From positions 682,001 to 746,000 of the forward strand of contig CBDBON010000002.1 in NCBI GenBank assembly GCA_965208395.1: a stretch of 64,000 nt of DNA, written 5' to 3'. The stretch is from CBDBON01 sp965208395. Its GTDB lineage: Bacteria; Chloroflexota; Dehalococcoidia; Lucifugimonadales; CBDBON01. The translations under genes and the position numbers were made by a program. Of the stretch, positions 1 through 8,821 are shown piece by piece. The notes beneath the pieces were generated by a model. It was not told the DNA's origin. It was given only the letters and a program-made list of their open reading frames with translations, and ran no database searches. Numbering within the stretch: the stretch's first letter is position 1; every line of letters begins with the position of its first letter.

Positions 1-1321
1 TGATGGCCACCTGGCCTGCCGGCACCCAGTCCACTATCTCGCCGCCTTCGGGCCGCAGCTCCAGCACGTCGCCATTCTCCAGTACAAAGGTATTGGCCTC
101 CGGGACGCCCATCGAATGTGCTATGGCGCTGTGAGTCACAAGGTGCCGGTACTCGCCGTGTACGGGTATGAAGAATCTGGGCTTCACCATACTCAGCATC
201 ATCTTCAACTCTTCGCGGCTGGCGTGCCCGTGCACGTGGACGAACGCTATGCGGCTGTGGAGGACATCCGCTCCCTGCCGGAATAGATTGTCGATAGTCT
301 TGGCTACTACCGTCTCGTTTCCTGGTATGGGCGACGCGGAGATGACCACAGTGTCGCCTGGGATGATCTGCAGGTTCTGGTGCTCCCCGTTCGCGATGCG
401 CACCAGGGCGGAGGTCGGCTCTCCCTGGCTCCCCGTCGCCACTATGACAATCCGGTCTTCAGGCAGGCTGTTGGCGTCAGGAAGTGGAATGAGGGTGCCC
501 TCCGGTGCAGAGAGATAGCCCATCTTCAAGGCCATCTTGACGTTGTTGTTCATGCTGCGTCCGACTACGGCCATCTTCCTGTCGTACCTGACGGCGGCGT
601 TGATGACCTGCTGCACTCGTGAGATGAGCGACGCGAACGTGGCTATCAACACACGTCCGGGCGCGTCCGCGATCACCCTGTCGAGCGCATCACCGACCAC
701 CTGCTCCGACTCGGTATATCCCTCGACCTCCGAGTAGGTCGAGTCGGAGAGGAATAGGAACACGCCATCGGCCGTTATGTCGGCCAGGGCGGCGAAATCG
801 GTGGAAAGTCCGTCCGCCGGAGTATGGTCGATCTTGAAGTCTCCCGTGTGTACGACGAGGCCCAGCGGGGTCCGTATGGCGATGCCCATCGCATCCGGAA
901 TCGAGTGGCATACTCTGAAGAACTCCACCTCGAACGGACCTATCTTGAAGGGTGCGTAGGGCTCCACCACATTGAGCCTCGCCCTGGTCAACAGGCCGTG
1001 CTCCCTCAGCTTCACGGTGATCAGCCCGTGAGTCAGGCGTGATGCGTACACCGGGGCGTCGACGTCTCTGAGGACGTACGGCAGCGCGCCGATATGGTCT
1101 TCATGGCCGTGGGTGATCAGGAAGGCACGGACCCGGGACTCGTTCTCCACAAGATATGAAATGTCCGGGATCGTGAAGTCGACCCCCGGCATGTCGGCCC
1201 CCGGGAAGAGGATGCCCGCGTCGATGACTACGATCTCGCCATCGTACTCCAGGGCCAGCATGTTGCGGCCTATCTCTCCTAGGCCGCCGAGCGGGACGAC
1301 TCGCAGTGGGGTTCGCGACAT
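1..1321 (-). CDS. rnj: Ribonuclease J (3' end outside window)
   Basis: Metallo-beta-lactamase/beta-CASP ribonuclease that matures and degrades mRNA and rRNA in the cytoplasm. Translated from the ATG at 1321, it opens with the family's PLGGLGEIGRN segment (residues 10-20). The zinc motif HGHEDH follows at residues 71-76, and later come the HTGDFK segment and the beta-CASP VHGHAS and PVHGEY motifs, so about 440 residues are present. RNase J is usually about 550 residues, so the last C-terminal part lies beyond the left edge. The gene follows the uracil-DNA glycosylase by 11 bases on the same strand, suggesting cotranscription. I see no internal stop or frameshift. Confidence 0.93.
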   Translation of the reverse strand, partial: MSRTPLRVVPLGGLGEIGRNMLALEYDGEIVVIDAGILFPGADMPGVDFTIPDISYLVENESRVRAFLITHGHEDHIGALPYVLRDVDAPVYASRLTHGLITVKLREHGLLTRARLNVVEPYAPFKIGPFEVEFFRVCHSIPDAMGIAIRTPLGLVVHTGDFKIDHTPADGLSTDFAALADITADGVFLFLSDSTYSEVEGYTESEQVVGDALDRVIADAPGRVLIATFASLISRVQQVINAAVRYDRKMAVVGRSMNNNVKMALKMGYLSAPEGTLIPLPDANSLPEDRIVIVATGSQGEPTSALVRIANGEHQNLQIIPGDTVVISASPIPGNETVVAKTIDNLFRQGADVLHSRIAFVHVHGHASREELKMMLSMVKPRFFIPVHGEYRHLVTHSAIAHSMGVPEANTFVLENGDVLELRPEGGEIVDWVPAGQVAI

Positions 1322-1332
1322 GTGGGGCTGGG

Positions 1333-1938
1333 CTATTCGAACAGGTTGAGTTGACGTGTCTGGGCGGGTTCCGGCTCTTGGGAGGCCTCCTTGGCCGTTC
1401 TTACCACGTCGGGGAGCCGAGTGAAGTCCTCTACGATCACCGAGCGCAGCCGCGGGTTGTGCAGCGCGGCGGCAGGATGATAGATCGGGTAGACCGTCAG
1501 ATTCCTCCATCGCTGAGGCCGGCCGCGAGCCTTCGTGAGCGACTGGCTTGGAAAGAATTTCGAGAAGGAGTGGCGCCCCAGGGAGACGATCACCTCCGGC
1601 GAGATCATCTCCAACTGGCTGTCCAGGTATGGCCTGCAGGCGCTGACCTCTCCGGGCAGCGGGTCGCGGTTGTTGGGAGGGCGGCACTTGACCATGTTCG
1701 TGATGTAGACCGTCTCCCTGCGCAGTCCAATCGATTGGAGCAGCTCGTCCAGAAACTTGCCGGCGGGTCCGACGAACGGCCTCCCGTCCCTATCCTCGTA
1801 GAAGCCCGGCCCTTCGCCAACGAACATTATCTCGGCGTCGAGCGACCCCTCGCCGGGGACGGCCTGCGTCCGCTTCTCTGAGAGAGTGCAGAGCGTGCAG
1901 CTCCTGATGCGGTGAGTCAGACCCTCGTAGTCGGACAT
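1333..1938 (-). CDS. Family 4 uracil-DNA glycosylase (Fe-S)
   Basis: A 201-residue uracil-DNA glycosylase that removes uracil from DNA as the first step of base excision repair. The four cysteines expected to hold the 4Fe-4S cluster are visible at C14, C17, C85 and C101. The active-site loop GEGPG is at residues 41-45, and a YHPAA segment corresponding to the family's HPA loop lies near residue 155. The length matches the compact thermophile/actinobacterial family 4 enzymes. It lies upstream of the RNase J gene in an apparent two-gene minus-strand operon and is divergent from aroE. Confidence 0.92.
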   Translation of the reverse strand: MSDYEGLTHRIRSCTLCTLSEKRTQAVPGEGSLDAEIMFVGEGPGFYEDRDGRPFVGPAGKFLDELLQSIGLRRETVYITNMVKCRPPNNRDPLPGEVSACRPYLDSQLEMISPEVIVSLGRHSFSKFFPSQSLTKARGRPQRWRNLTVYPIYHPAAALHNPRLRSVIVEDFTRLPDVVRTAKEASQEPEPAQTRQLNLFE

Positions 1939-2111
1939 GGGCGGGCGAGTGGATGAGGTGCGGATACGGTTCCCGATATCGAGGGGAGGTGGCGGGCGCG
2001 TATGTGCGGCCTGGTTGGCTGTCCCATCAGGGCCATCCTAGCAGGGCGTCTCGCCAACAGTCAACGCGCGGCCAGCCGTGGCGAGACGGCTGAAGGCAAC
2101 AGCCTCGTTCA

Positions 2112-2141
2112 TTGTTGTATCCAAGACGCCGTTGTTATACT
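2112..2141 (+). promoter_or_regulatory. Promoter for aroE, probably leaderless
   Basis: TTGTTG (2112-2117) and TATACT (2136-2141) are separated by 18 bases. The GTG start of aroE lies only 7 bases after the -10 box, where transcription would be expected to begin, and there is no Shine-Dalgarno sequence. This suggests a leaderless message. Confidence 0.55.
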
Positions 2142-2148
2142 CACAGTC

Positions 2149-3009
2149 GTGACATCTCAATACGTCGGTCTGCTTGGATACCCTCTGTCCCATTCGATAT
2201 CTCCGGCCTTCCAACAGGCGGCCTTCGATCACTACGGCATGAACGTCCAGTACGATCTCTGGCCGGCTCCCCCGGAGACGCTGGAGTCCGAAGTGTCGAA
2301 GTTGCGCCTCAGCCGCTACCTGGGGGCCAACGTCACCGTGCCCCACAAGGAGCGGATACCGTCGCTGATAGACGAGGTCGACCCCCACGCCCGCTCGATG
2401 GGCGCTATCAACACCATCGTCGCCAGGGACGACCGGCTCATCGGGTACAACACGGACGGCTACGGATTCATCAGGTCGTTGCAGGAGGTAGGCGGATGCG
2501 ATCCAAGCGGGAAGAGGGTGTTGCTCCTGGGCGCGGGCGGCGCCGGGAGAGCCGCGGCGTTCTCCCTGGTCGCGGCGGGCGCCGCCTCGGTCACGATCGC
2601 TAACCGGACGGTCAGCCGCGCCGAGTCTCTTGCGCGCGACGTGGGAGGAGCCGCCAGCAACGTTGCGGCAATCCCCGCGGATGGACCGGCCCTGAGGGAG
2701 GCGGCGTCAGGCTCCGAGCTGATCGTCAACTCCACATCGGTAGGTATGCGGCACGGCGACGCCGAGGGAGTCTCCCCGCTGGACGCCGCCCTCATTCCAC
2801 CGGGCTCCCTGGTGTATGACATGGTGTACAATCCGCCGGAGACGCCTCTGATGAGACACGCGGAGAAGGCAGGCGCACGGACACTTGGCGGCCTTATGAT
2901 GCTCATCTATCAGGGAGCGGCCGCGTTCGAGTTGTGGACCGGCAGCCCGGCGCCCTTGGACGTGATGGCGAAGGAGGGCCGGCTCGCGTTGGCTCTCATG
3001 ACCGGCTAG
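2149..3009 (+). CDS. aroE: Shikimate dehydrogenase
   Basis: Reduces 3-dehydroshikimate to shikimate with NADPH in aromatic amino acid synthesis. The 286-residue product begins at a GTG (2149) giving TSQYVGLLGYPLSHSISP, the classic N-terminal substrate-binding segment. NVTVPHKE follows near residue 63, and the Rossmann motif GAGGAGRAA near residue 127. A longer frame from 2002 exists, but its extra 49 residues resemble no family member and cross the promoter. The gene is immediately followed by the fused kinase/synthase gene, so three steps of the shikimate pathway are encoded together. Confidence 0.93.
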   Translation: MTSQYVGLLGYPLSHSISPAFQQAAFDHYGMNVQYDLWPAPPETLESEVSKLRLSRYLGANVTVPHKERIPSLIDEVDPHARSMGAINTIVARDDRLIGYNTDGYGFIRSLQEVGGCDPSGKRVLLLGAGGAGRAAAFSLVAAGAASVTIANRTVSRAESLARDVGGAASNVAAIPADGPALREAASGSELIVNSTSVGMRHGDAEGVSPLDAALIPPGSLVYDMVYNPPETPLMRHAEKAGARTLGGLMMLIYQGAAAFELWTGSPAPLDVMAKEGRLALALMTG

Positions 3010-3020
3010 CGGATGAGCAG

Positions 3021-4688
3021 TTGAAGTCCAATATCTTCATCACCGGATTCTCCGGCGCCGGCAAGTCGACGGTCGGCCGCGAGATTGCCCGCAGGCTGGG
3101 CTGGACGCTGGTCGAGCTCGACGACGAGATCGTGCGCGCGGCCGGAAAGTCGATCGAGGCCATCTTCAGAGAGGACGGGGAAGACTCCTTCAGGCAGATA
3201 GAAGCCGAATGCCTGGACTCGGTCGCCGCGAAAGACCGCCAGGTGGTGTCTACCGGAGGCGGCGTGCCCGTCAGCCCGCGTAACCGGGCCACGATGCGTG
3301 AGAACGGCATCGTGGTATGTCTGGAAGCGAGCCCCGAGACGATTCTGGCTAGGCTCGAGAGTGAGGGTAGCGGCGCCAGAGGACCGGTCGTGCGCCCTAT
3401 GCTTGAGGCGGAGGACCCCGCGGCGCGTGTGCGCTCTCTCAAGGCCGAGCGCCAGCCCGCCTACGCTCTGGCTGATTGGACCGTCCACACCGACCGACTG
3501 TCGCCGGGCATGGTCGCAGAAGAGGCCGAGAGGGCATTGAACACACTCTCGGCTCGCGCTGTGGAGCGCAACGGCGATGGAGACCTGGCGGCTATAGTCC
3601 GCACGTCATCCGGAGACTATCCCGTCTGGGCCGGATGGGGAGCGCTCGACAGCCTCGGCGAGCGGGTCAAGGATATCGTCGGCGCACGGACAGCCTACCT
3701 GGTAAGCGACGAGGGCGTCTACGCGCACGCCAGAAGGGCGCAGACCTCCCTCGAGGCGGCCGGTATTCCGGCGCACCTCGTCTTCATTCCCCAGGGGGAG
3801 GCATCAAAGACCCTCGACACAGTGAGGCTCATATACGGCTGGCTCGCGGACCACAGGGCGGAGCGCGGCCACGTCGTGGTGGCGGTCGGAGGCGGAGTCG
3901 TCGGGGACCTCGCCGGCTTCGCGGCCGCGACCAACGTCCGCGGGATGCCACTGGTTCAGGTCCCCACTACCCTGCTTGCGATGATGGACGCCGCCATCGG
4001 AGGGAAGGTCGCGGTCGACCTGCCGCAGGGCAAGAATCTGGTGGGGGCCTTCCATCAGCCCAGGTTGGTGCTCGCCGACCCGGCCACCCTGGAGACCCTG
4101 CCCAAGCGCGAGCTGGCCTCGGGATGGGCGGAGGCGATCAAGCACGGTCTGATCCTCGACCGCGAGCTGTTGGACTCCTTCGACAGGGACCGGACGGCCA
4201 TCCTCGCGCTGGAGCGGGAGGTCACGGAAGACGTGATCCGGAGAAGCGTAGCCATCAAGGCCCGTGTCGTCTCCCAGGACGAGAAGGAAACGCTCGGAGT
4301 GCGGGTGCTGCTGAACTATGGACACACCATAGGCCACGCGATCGAGGCGGTTACCGGCTACCGGCGGTTCCTGCACGGGGAGGCGGTCAGCATCGGCATG
4401 ATGGGTGAGGCCTATATCAGCCAGGGGATGGGCCTGCTGTCGGAGACGGACGTACGGCGTCAGCAGCGCCTTCTCGAAGCCTTCGGCCTGCCCGTCCGGT
4501 ATGGAGCGGGAATCGATGCGGGCGCGATACGGGAGGCGATGCGCTCCGACAAGAAGACGACCGCAGGCTCCATCAGGTGGGTGCTGCTCGAAGGGCTCGG
4601 CTCCGCCGTAACTCGCAACGACGTCCCTGACGAGCTGGTAGACGAGGCTCTGACGCGCCTAGCCCTGCGGCAGCCAGTCGACGCCTAG
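3021..4688 (+). CDS. aroKB: Bifunctional shikimate kinase / 3-dehydroquinate synthase
   Basis: A two-domain 555-residue enzyme. Residues 1 to about 175 are shikimate kinase, with P-loop GFSGAGKST at 9-17 and the FRQIEAE and STGGG substrate motifs. The rest is 3-dehydroquinate synthase, with GGGVVGDLAGF, the PTTLLAMMDA segment and metal-binding HGEAVSIGM. The two enzymes act at different points of the shikimate pathway, so fusion suggests balanced supply rather than channelling. I chose a TTG start at 3021, 11 bases after aroE stops, because it gives a normal kinase N-terminus. A frame from 2934 overlaps aroE and adds unrelated residues. Confidence 0.9.
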   Translation: MKSNIFITGFSGAGKSTVGREIARRLGWTLVELDDEIVRAAGKSIEAIFREDGEDSFRQIEAECLDSVAAKDRQVVSTGGGVPVSPRNRATMRENGIVVCLEASPETILARLESEGSGARGPVVRPMLEAEDPAARVRSLKAERQPAYALADWTVHTDRLSPGMVAEEAERALNTLSARAVERNGDGDLAAIVRTSSGDYPVWAGWGALDSLGERVKDIVGARTAYLVSDEGVYAHARRAQTSLEAAGIPAHLVFIPQGEASKTLDTVRLIYGWLADHRAERGHVVVAVGGGVVGDLAGFAAATNVRGMPLVQVPTTLLAMMDAAIGGKVAVDLPQGKNLVGAFHQPRLVLADPATLETLPKRELASGWAEAIKHGLILDRELLDSFDRDRTAILALEREVTEDVIRRSVAIKARVVSQDEKETLGVRVLLNYGHTIGHAIEAVTGYRRFLHGEAVSIGMMGEAYISQGMGLLSETDVRRQQRLLEAFGLPVRYGAGIDAGAIREAMRSDKKTTAGSIRWVLLEGLGSAVTRNDVPDELVDEALTRLALRQPVDA

Positions 4689-4692
4689 CCTC

Positions 4693-5532
4693 ATGGAGGC
4701 GCCGGCCCTTCTGCTGCTGGGGTTCGGAACGGGCGCCTACGGCGTCATCGTCGGCGCCGGGGGCGGCTTCATCATCGTGCCGGCGCTCATTCTACTCTTC
4801 AACATGGGGCCCACCGCAGCGGCGGGCACCTCGGTGGCGGTGGTGGCGCTCAACTCTCTCTCCGGCTCGGCGGCGTACAGCCGCATGGGCCTCGTGGACT
4901 ACCGGAGCGGTCTGCTGTTCGCAGCCGCCGCCATGCCCGGCGCCGTGATCGCTCCCTTCGTCCATCGCTCGGTCTCTGACGATACGTTCAAGATCCTCCT
5001 CGGCGTGCTGCTGCTGGCTCTGGCCGTTCACATGCTACGACGCGCCCACCCCACCGATATCGATCGCTACGGGTCAGGGGCCTCCGGCGCTGAGAGTCCC
5101 TTCAGCGCTACGCGCCGGGTCGTGACGCGCCAGGGAATCGAGTACAAGTACCGGTTCAACGAGGTGTTGGCCACGTCCTTCAACGTGGTGCTGGGATTCA
5201 TATCCAGCTTCTTCGGCATAGGTGGCGGCTTTATCAGGACGCCGGTCCTCGTACACGCCTTCGGATTTCCCGTGCTGCCGGCGGTGGCGACCTCCATATT
5301 CGCCCTGACCTTCTACACGGCGGCCGGAGCCGTCGTATACGCCGTCCAGGGCCACGTCGACTGGTACCCGAGTTTCCTCTGGATCGGAGTTGGCCTGATC
5401 GGGGGCGCCCAGGTGGGCGCCAGGGTCGTCGGCAGAATCGGGGCGTTGTGGGTGCTTCGCCTCCTCCTGGCGCTCGTGCTGGTCATGGGAGCCTGGCTCC
5501 TGTTCCAGGGTATCGTGGGCTCGCGGGGTTGA
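4693..5532 (+). CDS. TSUP (TauE/SafE) family permease
   Basis: A 279-residue integral membrane protein of the sulfite exporter TauE/SafE family. It has the two-repeat glycine-rich pattern of that family: GAGGGFIIVPAL near residue 21 and GIGGGFIRTPVL near residue 175, each opening a block of hydrophobic helices. Members carry sulfur oxyanions or organosulfur compounds, but the substrate here cannot be read from sequence. A polar insert near residues 120-150 separates the two halves. It starts 4 bases after aroKB stops, so it is probably cotranscribed with the shikimate genes. Confidence 0.85.
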   Translation: MEAPALLLLGFGTGAYGVIVGAGGGFIIVPALILLFNMGPTAAAGTSVAVVALNSLSGSAAYSRMGLVDYRSGLLFAAAAMPGAVIAPFVHRSVSDDTFKILLGVLLLALAVHMLRRAHPTDIDRYGSGASGAESPFSATRRVVTRQGIEYKYRFNEVLATSFNVVLGFISSFFGIGGGFIRTPVLVHAFGFPVLPAVATSIFALTFYTAAGAVVYAVQGHVDWYPSFLWIGVGLIGGAQVGARVVGRIGALWVLRLLLALVLVMGAWLLFQGIVGSRG

Positions 5533-5539
5533 CGCCGCG

Positions 5540-6709
5540 ATGAGCGCCGCCTTCACCCTCCACGCGACCGACGGAGAGGCCCGCGCGGGCACGTTCCGGA
5601 CGCCGCACGGAGAGCTGCCCACCCCGGCATTCATGCCGGTTGCGACTCTCGGATCGGTCAAGTCGCTCGACCCCAGGGACCTCCTGTCGTTGGGTACGCG
5701 TATCGTCCTGGCGAACGTCTATCACCTGTATCTGCGTCCGGGCGTCGACCTTATCGAGCGGATGGGCGGCCTCCACCGCTTTATGCGTTGGGAGGGGCCG
5801 ATCCTCACAGATAGCGGAGGCTTCCAGGGATTCAGCCTCCAGCATCTCCGCAAGATCACCGACGACGCGATCGTATTCAAGTCTCATCTGGACGGCTCGG
5901 CTCACGCCTTCACGCCGGAGGCGTCCGTCCGATATCAGGAGCTATTGGGCGCCGACATCATCATGCCGCTGGACCTCTGCGTCGCCGCCGACGCCGAGAG
6001 AGCCGAAGTCGAAGATGCGGTCGATCAGACCAGCCGCTGGGCGCTGCGCTGCAAGGAGGCCCACTCGGGAAGCGGCCAGACGCTGTTCGGAATCGTGCAG
6101 GGGGGGTTGTTCCCCGACCTGAGGGAACGCTCCGCCGGGTTCCTCACAGACCTTGGATTTCCAGGCTATGCTATCGGCGGCCTCAGTGTCGGCGAGTCCA
6201 AGGCGGAGATGTACCGCGTCACGTCGCTTACGGCGCGGATGCTTCCCGCGGACGCGCCGCGCTACCTGATGGGCGTGGGCTCCCCGGAGGACCTGGTCGA
6301 GTGCGTGAGCGCGGGTGTGGACATGTTCGACTGTGCTCTACCCACCCGCATCGCGCGCAACGGCTCTCTCTTCGTCGGAACGGGCCGCGTGAACATAGAC
6401 AAGGCGCCATTCAGGGAGAGGGACGGGCCGATAGAGGAGGGATGCGACTGCTACACCTGCAGGACCTTCTCAGCCGCCTACTTGAACCACCTGTTCCGCG
6501 CCAGGGAGCTTCTGGCCTATCGCCTGGCGTCGCTCCACAATCTACGGTTCGTGCTGCGTCTGATGGAGCGGATGCGCGCCGCGATCGACGACGGACGCTT
6601 CCGGGAGTTCAGAGAAGACTTCATGGGCCGCTTCGTGCCGACCGACGAGGCGACCCGGCGGGTCCAGAAGAGGAGATGGGAGGACTCCCTGCGCAGACGC
6701 GGCGGCTGA
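5540..6709 (+). CDS. tgt: Queuine/preQ1 tRNA-guanine transglycosylase
   Basis: Exchanges guanine-34 of GUN-anticodon tRNAs for the queuosine precursor. The 389-residue TIM-barrel protein shows DSGGFQ (D91), the FDCALPTRIARNG segment carrying the catalytic aspartate, and the zinc site CDCYTC followed by a histidine in LASLHNLRF. Two positions differ from the usual family text: DSGGFQ is followed by GFSL rather than VFSL, and the usual M-FDEC segment reads MPLDLC. The catalytic aspartates are kept, so I expect an active enzyme. It begins 7 bases after the permease gene stops. Confidence 0.92.
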   Translation: MSAAFTLHATDGEARAGTFRTPHGELPTPAFMPVATLGSVKSLDPRDLLSLGTRIVLANVYHLYLRPGVDLIERMGGLHRFMRWEGPILTDSGGFQGFSLQHLRKITDDAIVFKSHLDGSAHAFTPEASVRYQELLGADIIMPLDLCVAADAERAEVEDAVDQTSRWALRCKEAHSGSGQTLFGIVQGGLFPDLRERSAGFLTDLGFPGYAIGGLSVGESKAEMYRVTSLTARMLPADAPRYLMGVGSPEDLVECVSAGVDMFDCALPTRIARNGSLFVGTGRVNIDKAPFRERDGPIEEGCDCYTCRTFSAAYLNHLFRARELLAYRLASLHNLRFVLRLMERMRAAIDDGRFREFREDFMGRFVPTDEATRRVQKRRWEDSLRRRGG

Positions 6710-6711
6710 CG

Positions 6712-6987
6712 TCAGCCGCCTGCGACGGCGGGAACGATGCTCACCTCATCACCGGGGCTGGTAAGGGACGCGAGGCCGTCGAGGAAACGCACATCCTCGC
6801 CATTGAGATAGACGTTCACGAAGTTGCGCAGCTCACCGGACTCGTCGCACAGCCGATCCTTGATTCCCGGAAACTCGGCTTCCAGCGACGCGATCACGCC
6901 GCTCAGCGACGATCCCTCCACCGAGACGCGGTCTTGATTGTTGGTGATCCGGCGCAGGGGAGTTGGTATCCGCACCATAACGCTCAT
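6712..6987 (-). CDS. MoaD/ThiS-like sulfur carrier protein
   Basis: A 91-residue ubiquitin-fold protein ending in AVAGG, the C-terminal diglycine that is adenylated and thiocarboxylated in MoaD, ThiS and CysO. The FVNVYLNGEDVRFLDGL core is typical. A good Shine-Dalgarno AGGAGGAG precedes the ATG. It lies downstream of threonine synthase and a NIL-domain gene on the same strand, a grouping that fits sulfur-amino-acid synthesis (CysO-like or homocysteine-forming) better than molybdopterin synthesis. No MoaE is nearby. The exact acceptor is inference. Confidence 0.82.
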   Translation of the reverse strand: MSVMVRIPTPLRRITNNQDRVSVEGSSLSGVIASLEAEFPGIKDRLCDESGELRNFVNVYLNGEDVRFLDGLASLTSPGDEVSIVPAVAGG

Positions 6988-7044
6988 TCTGTCGACTCCT
7001 CCTGTGTCGTTCCTGACGGCCCGCTGGAGAGATGCACCTGGCTC

Positions 7045-7287
7045 CTAGCCTTCCACAACGTCGCCGCCGACGGGGTCGATTCTCACGCCCGCCGTGGTGA
7101 TCCACTCCAGGCTTCTCGCTATCTCATCCTCATCGCCCTCAAGCTCCAGGATCACCCAGCCCATATCCTCGCGCACGTCGGCGCGGCGTATGTTCGTGAT
7201 GACGCTGAACTTATGACCGAGCTGATAGATTATCGGCTCGGTGATCATCTGCTGCGGGAAGGTGAACTTTACGCGTTTCCTGGCCAT
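7045..7287 (-). CDS. NIL domain protein
   Basis: An 80-residue single-domain protein matching the NIL (ACT-like) domain found at the end of methionine ABC-transporter ATPases and in ferredoxin-linked sulfur metabolism. Recognisable text includes KFTFPQQMITEPIIYQLG and a ferredoxin-like alternation of strands and helices. I chose the ATG at 7287 because GGAG lies 9 bases upstream and other NIL proteins begin like MARKRVKF. An ATG at 7302 would add five residues. Its place between thrC and the sulfur carrier suggests a role in sulfide-to-amino-acid transfer or in sensing methionine-related ligands. Confidence 0.78.
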   Translation of the reverse strand: MARKRVKFTFPQQMITEPIIYQLGHKFSVITNIRRADVREDMGWVILELEGDEDEIARSLEWITTAGVRIDPVGGDVVEG

Positions 7288-7319
7288 CGCTGATGACTCC
7301 ATGTACTGGGGGCGGTCCG

Positions 7320-8543
7320 CTACCGAGCCGCCATAGCCTGCTGGAACGCCTCGTAGTCGGGCGTCGTGTGGACCTCGTCGGCGATCTCTTCCACCACCTC
7401 CTGGGTCTTGAGCCCGTTGCCGGTAATGAAGGCCACGGTGACCTCGTCCCGTTTGATCAGACCCCTCTTGACGAGTCTCCTCAGACCGGAGACGACCACT
7501 CCACCCGCCGTCTCCGTGAAGATGCCCTCCGTCTCGGCCAACAGCCGGATGCCCTCGACGACCTCATGCTCCAGGGCCGCCACGCCCGAGCCGCCGGTCT
7601 CCGCGAGCGTCTGCAGGGCGTACGGGCCTGAGGCCGGGTTGCCGATCGCAAGCGACTTGGCGATCGTGTCCGGTCTCACAGGCCGGACCTGGGTGCTGCC
7701 GAGGTCGAACGCCTCTACGATTGGGGAACACCCCTCCGCCTGGGCGAGATGCATTCTGGTCTCGGCCTCGTCTATCAGCCCGATCTCCTTGAACTCCTGA
7801 AGGCCTTTCCATATCTTGGTATGGAGCTCGCCCGAAGCGGCCGGGACGACGCAGTGGTCCGGCGCGCGCCAGCCCAGCTGCTCAGCGACCTCGTACCCGA
7901 GTGTCTTGCTCCCCTCCGCATAGTACGGGCGCATGTTTATGTTCACGAATGCCCACCGGTTGTTGTCCGCGAGCTCACTACAGAAACGGTTGGCTTGGTC
8001 ATACGTGCCATCGACGGCCACCATCGTCGGGCCGTAGATCGACGCGCCGATGATCTTGCCCTTCTCCAGGTACGCCGGGAAGAAGACCATCGTCCTCATA
8101 CCGGCCTTGGCTCCATGAGCCGCCACGGAGCCCATCAGGTTGCCGGTCGAAACGCACGCCAGGACTTCGAACTCGAACTCCAGCGCCTTGGTGGTTGTGA
8201 CGGAGACGGGGCGGTCCTTGAAGGAGAAGGACGGATTCACGCTGTCGTTCTTGATGTAGAGCTGATCCAAGCCCAGTGCCCGGCCAAGGTTGTCCGCCTT
8301 GATGAGCGGCGTGAGCCCGGTCCCGATGTCAATGGCCCTCTCCGCCTCCACCGGCAGGAAGTCGTCGTAGCGCCACATCGTGAGCGGCCCGTCCGCAATC
8401 TTGTCGCGGCTTACTCTGCGGGCGATGCTGTCGTAGTCGTAGGCGACCTCGAGCGGCCCGAAGCAGAACTCGCAGACGTTGAGTGCCTCCACGGGATACT
8501 CCCTGGTGCACTCGCGGCAGCGCAGGCACTTTACGTGGGACAA
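7320..8543 (-). CDS. thrC: Threonine synthase
   Basis: PLP enzyme that converts O-phosphohomoserine to threonine. An N-terminal zinc-ribbon-like segment (CLRCRECT then CEFC) precedes the fold type II domain. The PLP lysine is in SFSFKDRPV, and the phosphate loop is ACVSTGNLMGS. I favour a TTG start at 8543 preceded by CGGAGG, giving MSHVKCLRC and 407 residues; a GTG at 8576 would add 11 residues. The gene heads a minus-strand run with the NIL and MoaD-like genes. A dedicated homocysteine or cysteine route that borrows a threonine-synthase-like enzyme is an alternative reading. Confidence 0.88.
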   Translation of the reverse strand: MSHVKCLRCRECTREYPVEALNVCEFCFGPLEVAYDYDSIARRVSRDKIADGPLTMWRYDDFLPVEAERAIDIGTGLTPLIKADNLGRALGLDQLYIKNDSVNPSFSFKDRPVSVTTTKALEFEFEVLACVSTGNLMGSVAAHGAKAGMRTMVFFPAYLEKGKIIGASIYGPTMVAVDGTYDQANRFCSELADNNRWAFVNINMRPYYAEGSKTLGYEVAEQLGWRAPDHCVVPAASGELHTKIWKGLQEFKEIGLIDEAETRMHLAQAEGCSPIVEAFDLGSTQVRPVRPDTIAKSLAIGNPASGPYALQTLAETGGSGVAALEHEVVEGIRLLAETEGIFTETAGGVVVSGLRRLVKRGLIKRDEVTVAFITGNGLKTQEVVEEIADEVHTTPDYEAFQQAMAAR

Positions 8544-8737
8544 TCGCCAGTCCTCCGTGAGCCGGGCCGGGGCCACGCGCTATGCGGGGGCATCATGAAT
8601 CCTGCCGGCCCGCGACGGCCCAGAATGGTAACAACGGCCATGCGAAGGTGTCAAGAAAGCCCGGCTTCCGAGATTCAACTCATGAAGCATGGACAGTCAC
8701 GCCTCGACGTCCAGTAGACAGCGCCGAACGCATGTGC

Positions 8738-8743
8738 TATACT
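8738..8743 (+). promoter_or_regulatory. TATACT -10 box before phased repeats
   Basis: A good TATACT box is followed 6 bases later by an ATG at 8750, the spacing seen at leaderless starts. The frame from 8750 stays open into the Lon-N gene, but its translation through the repeat array does not look like protein. It may be an upstream promoter transcribing through the array. Confidence 0.35.
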
Positions 8744-8821
8744 CAGATCATGCGTTCCGCCATCCAGACCCTTCGCACCCGGACACCAGTCCCGTATCCC
8801 TGCCCGCTATCCGTCTCCTAC

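Noticed and set aside
2002..2148. Upstream start for aroE
   Set aside because: Adds 49 residues with no match to shikimate dehydrogenases and overlaps the promoter.
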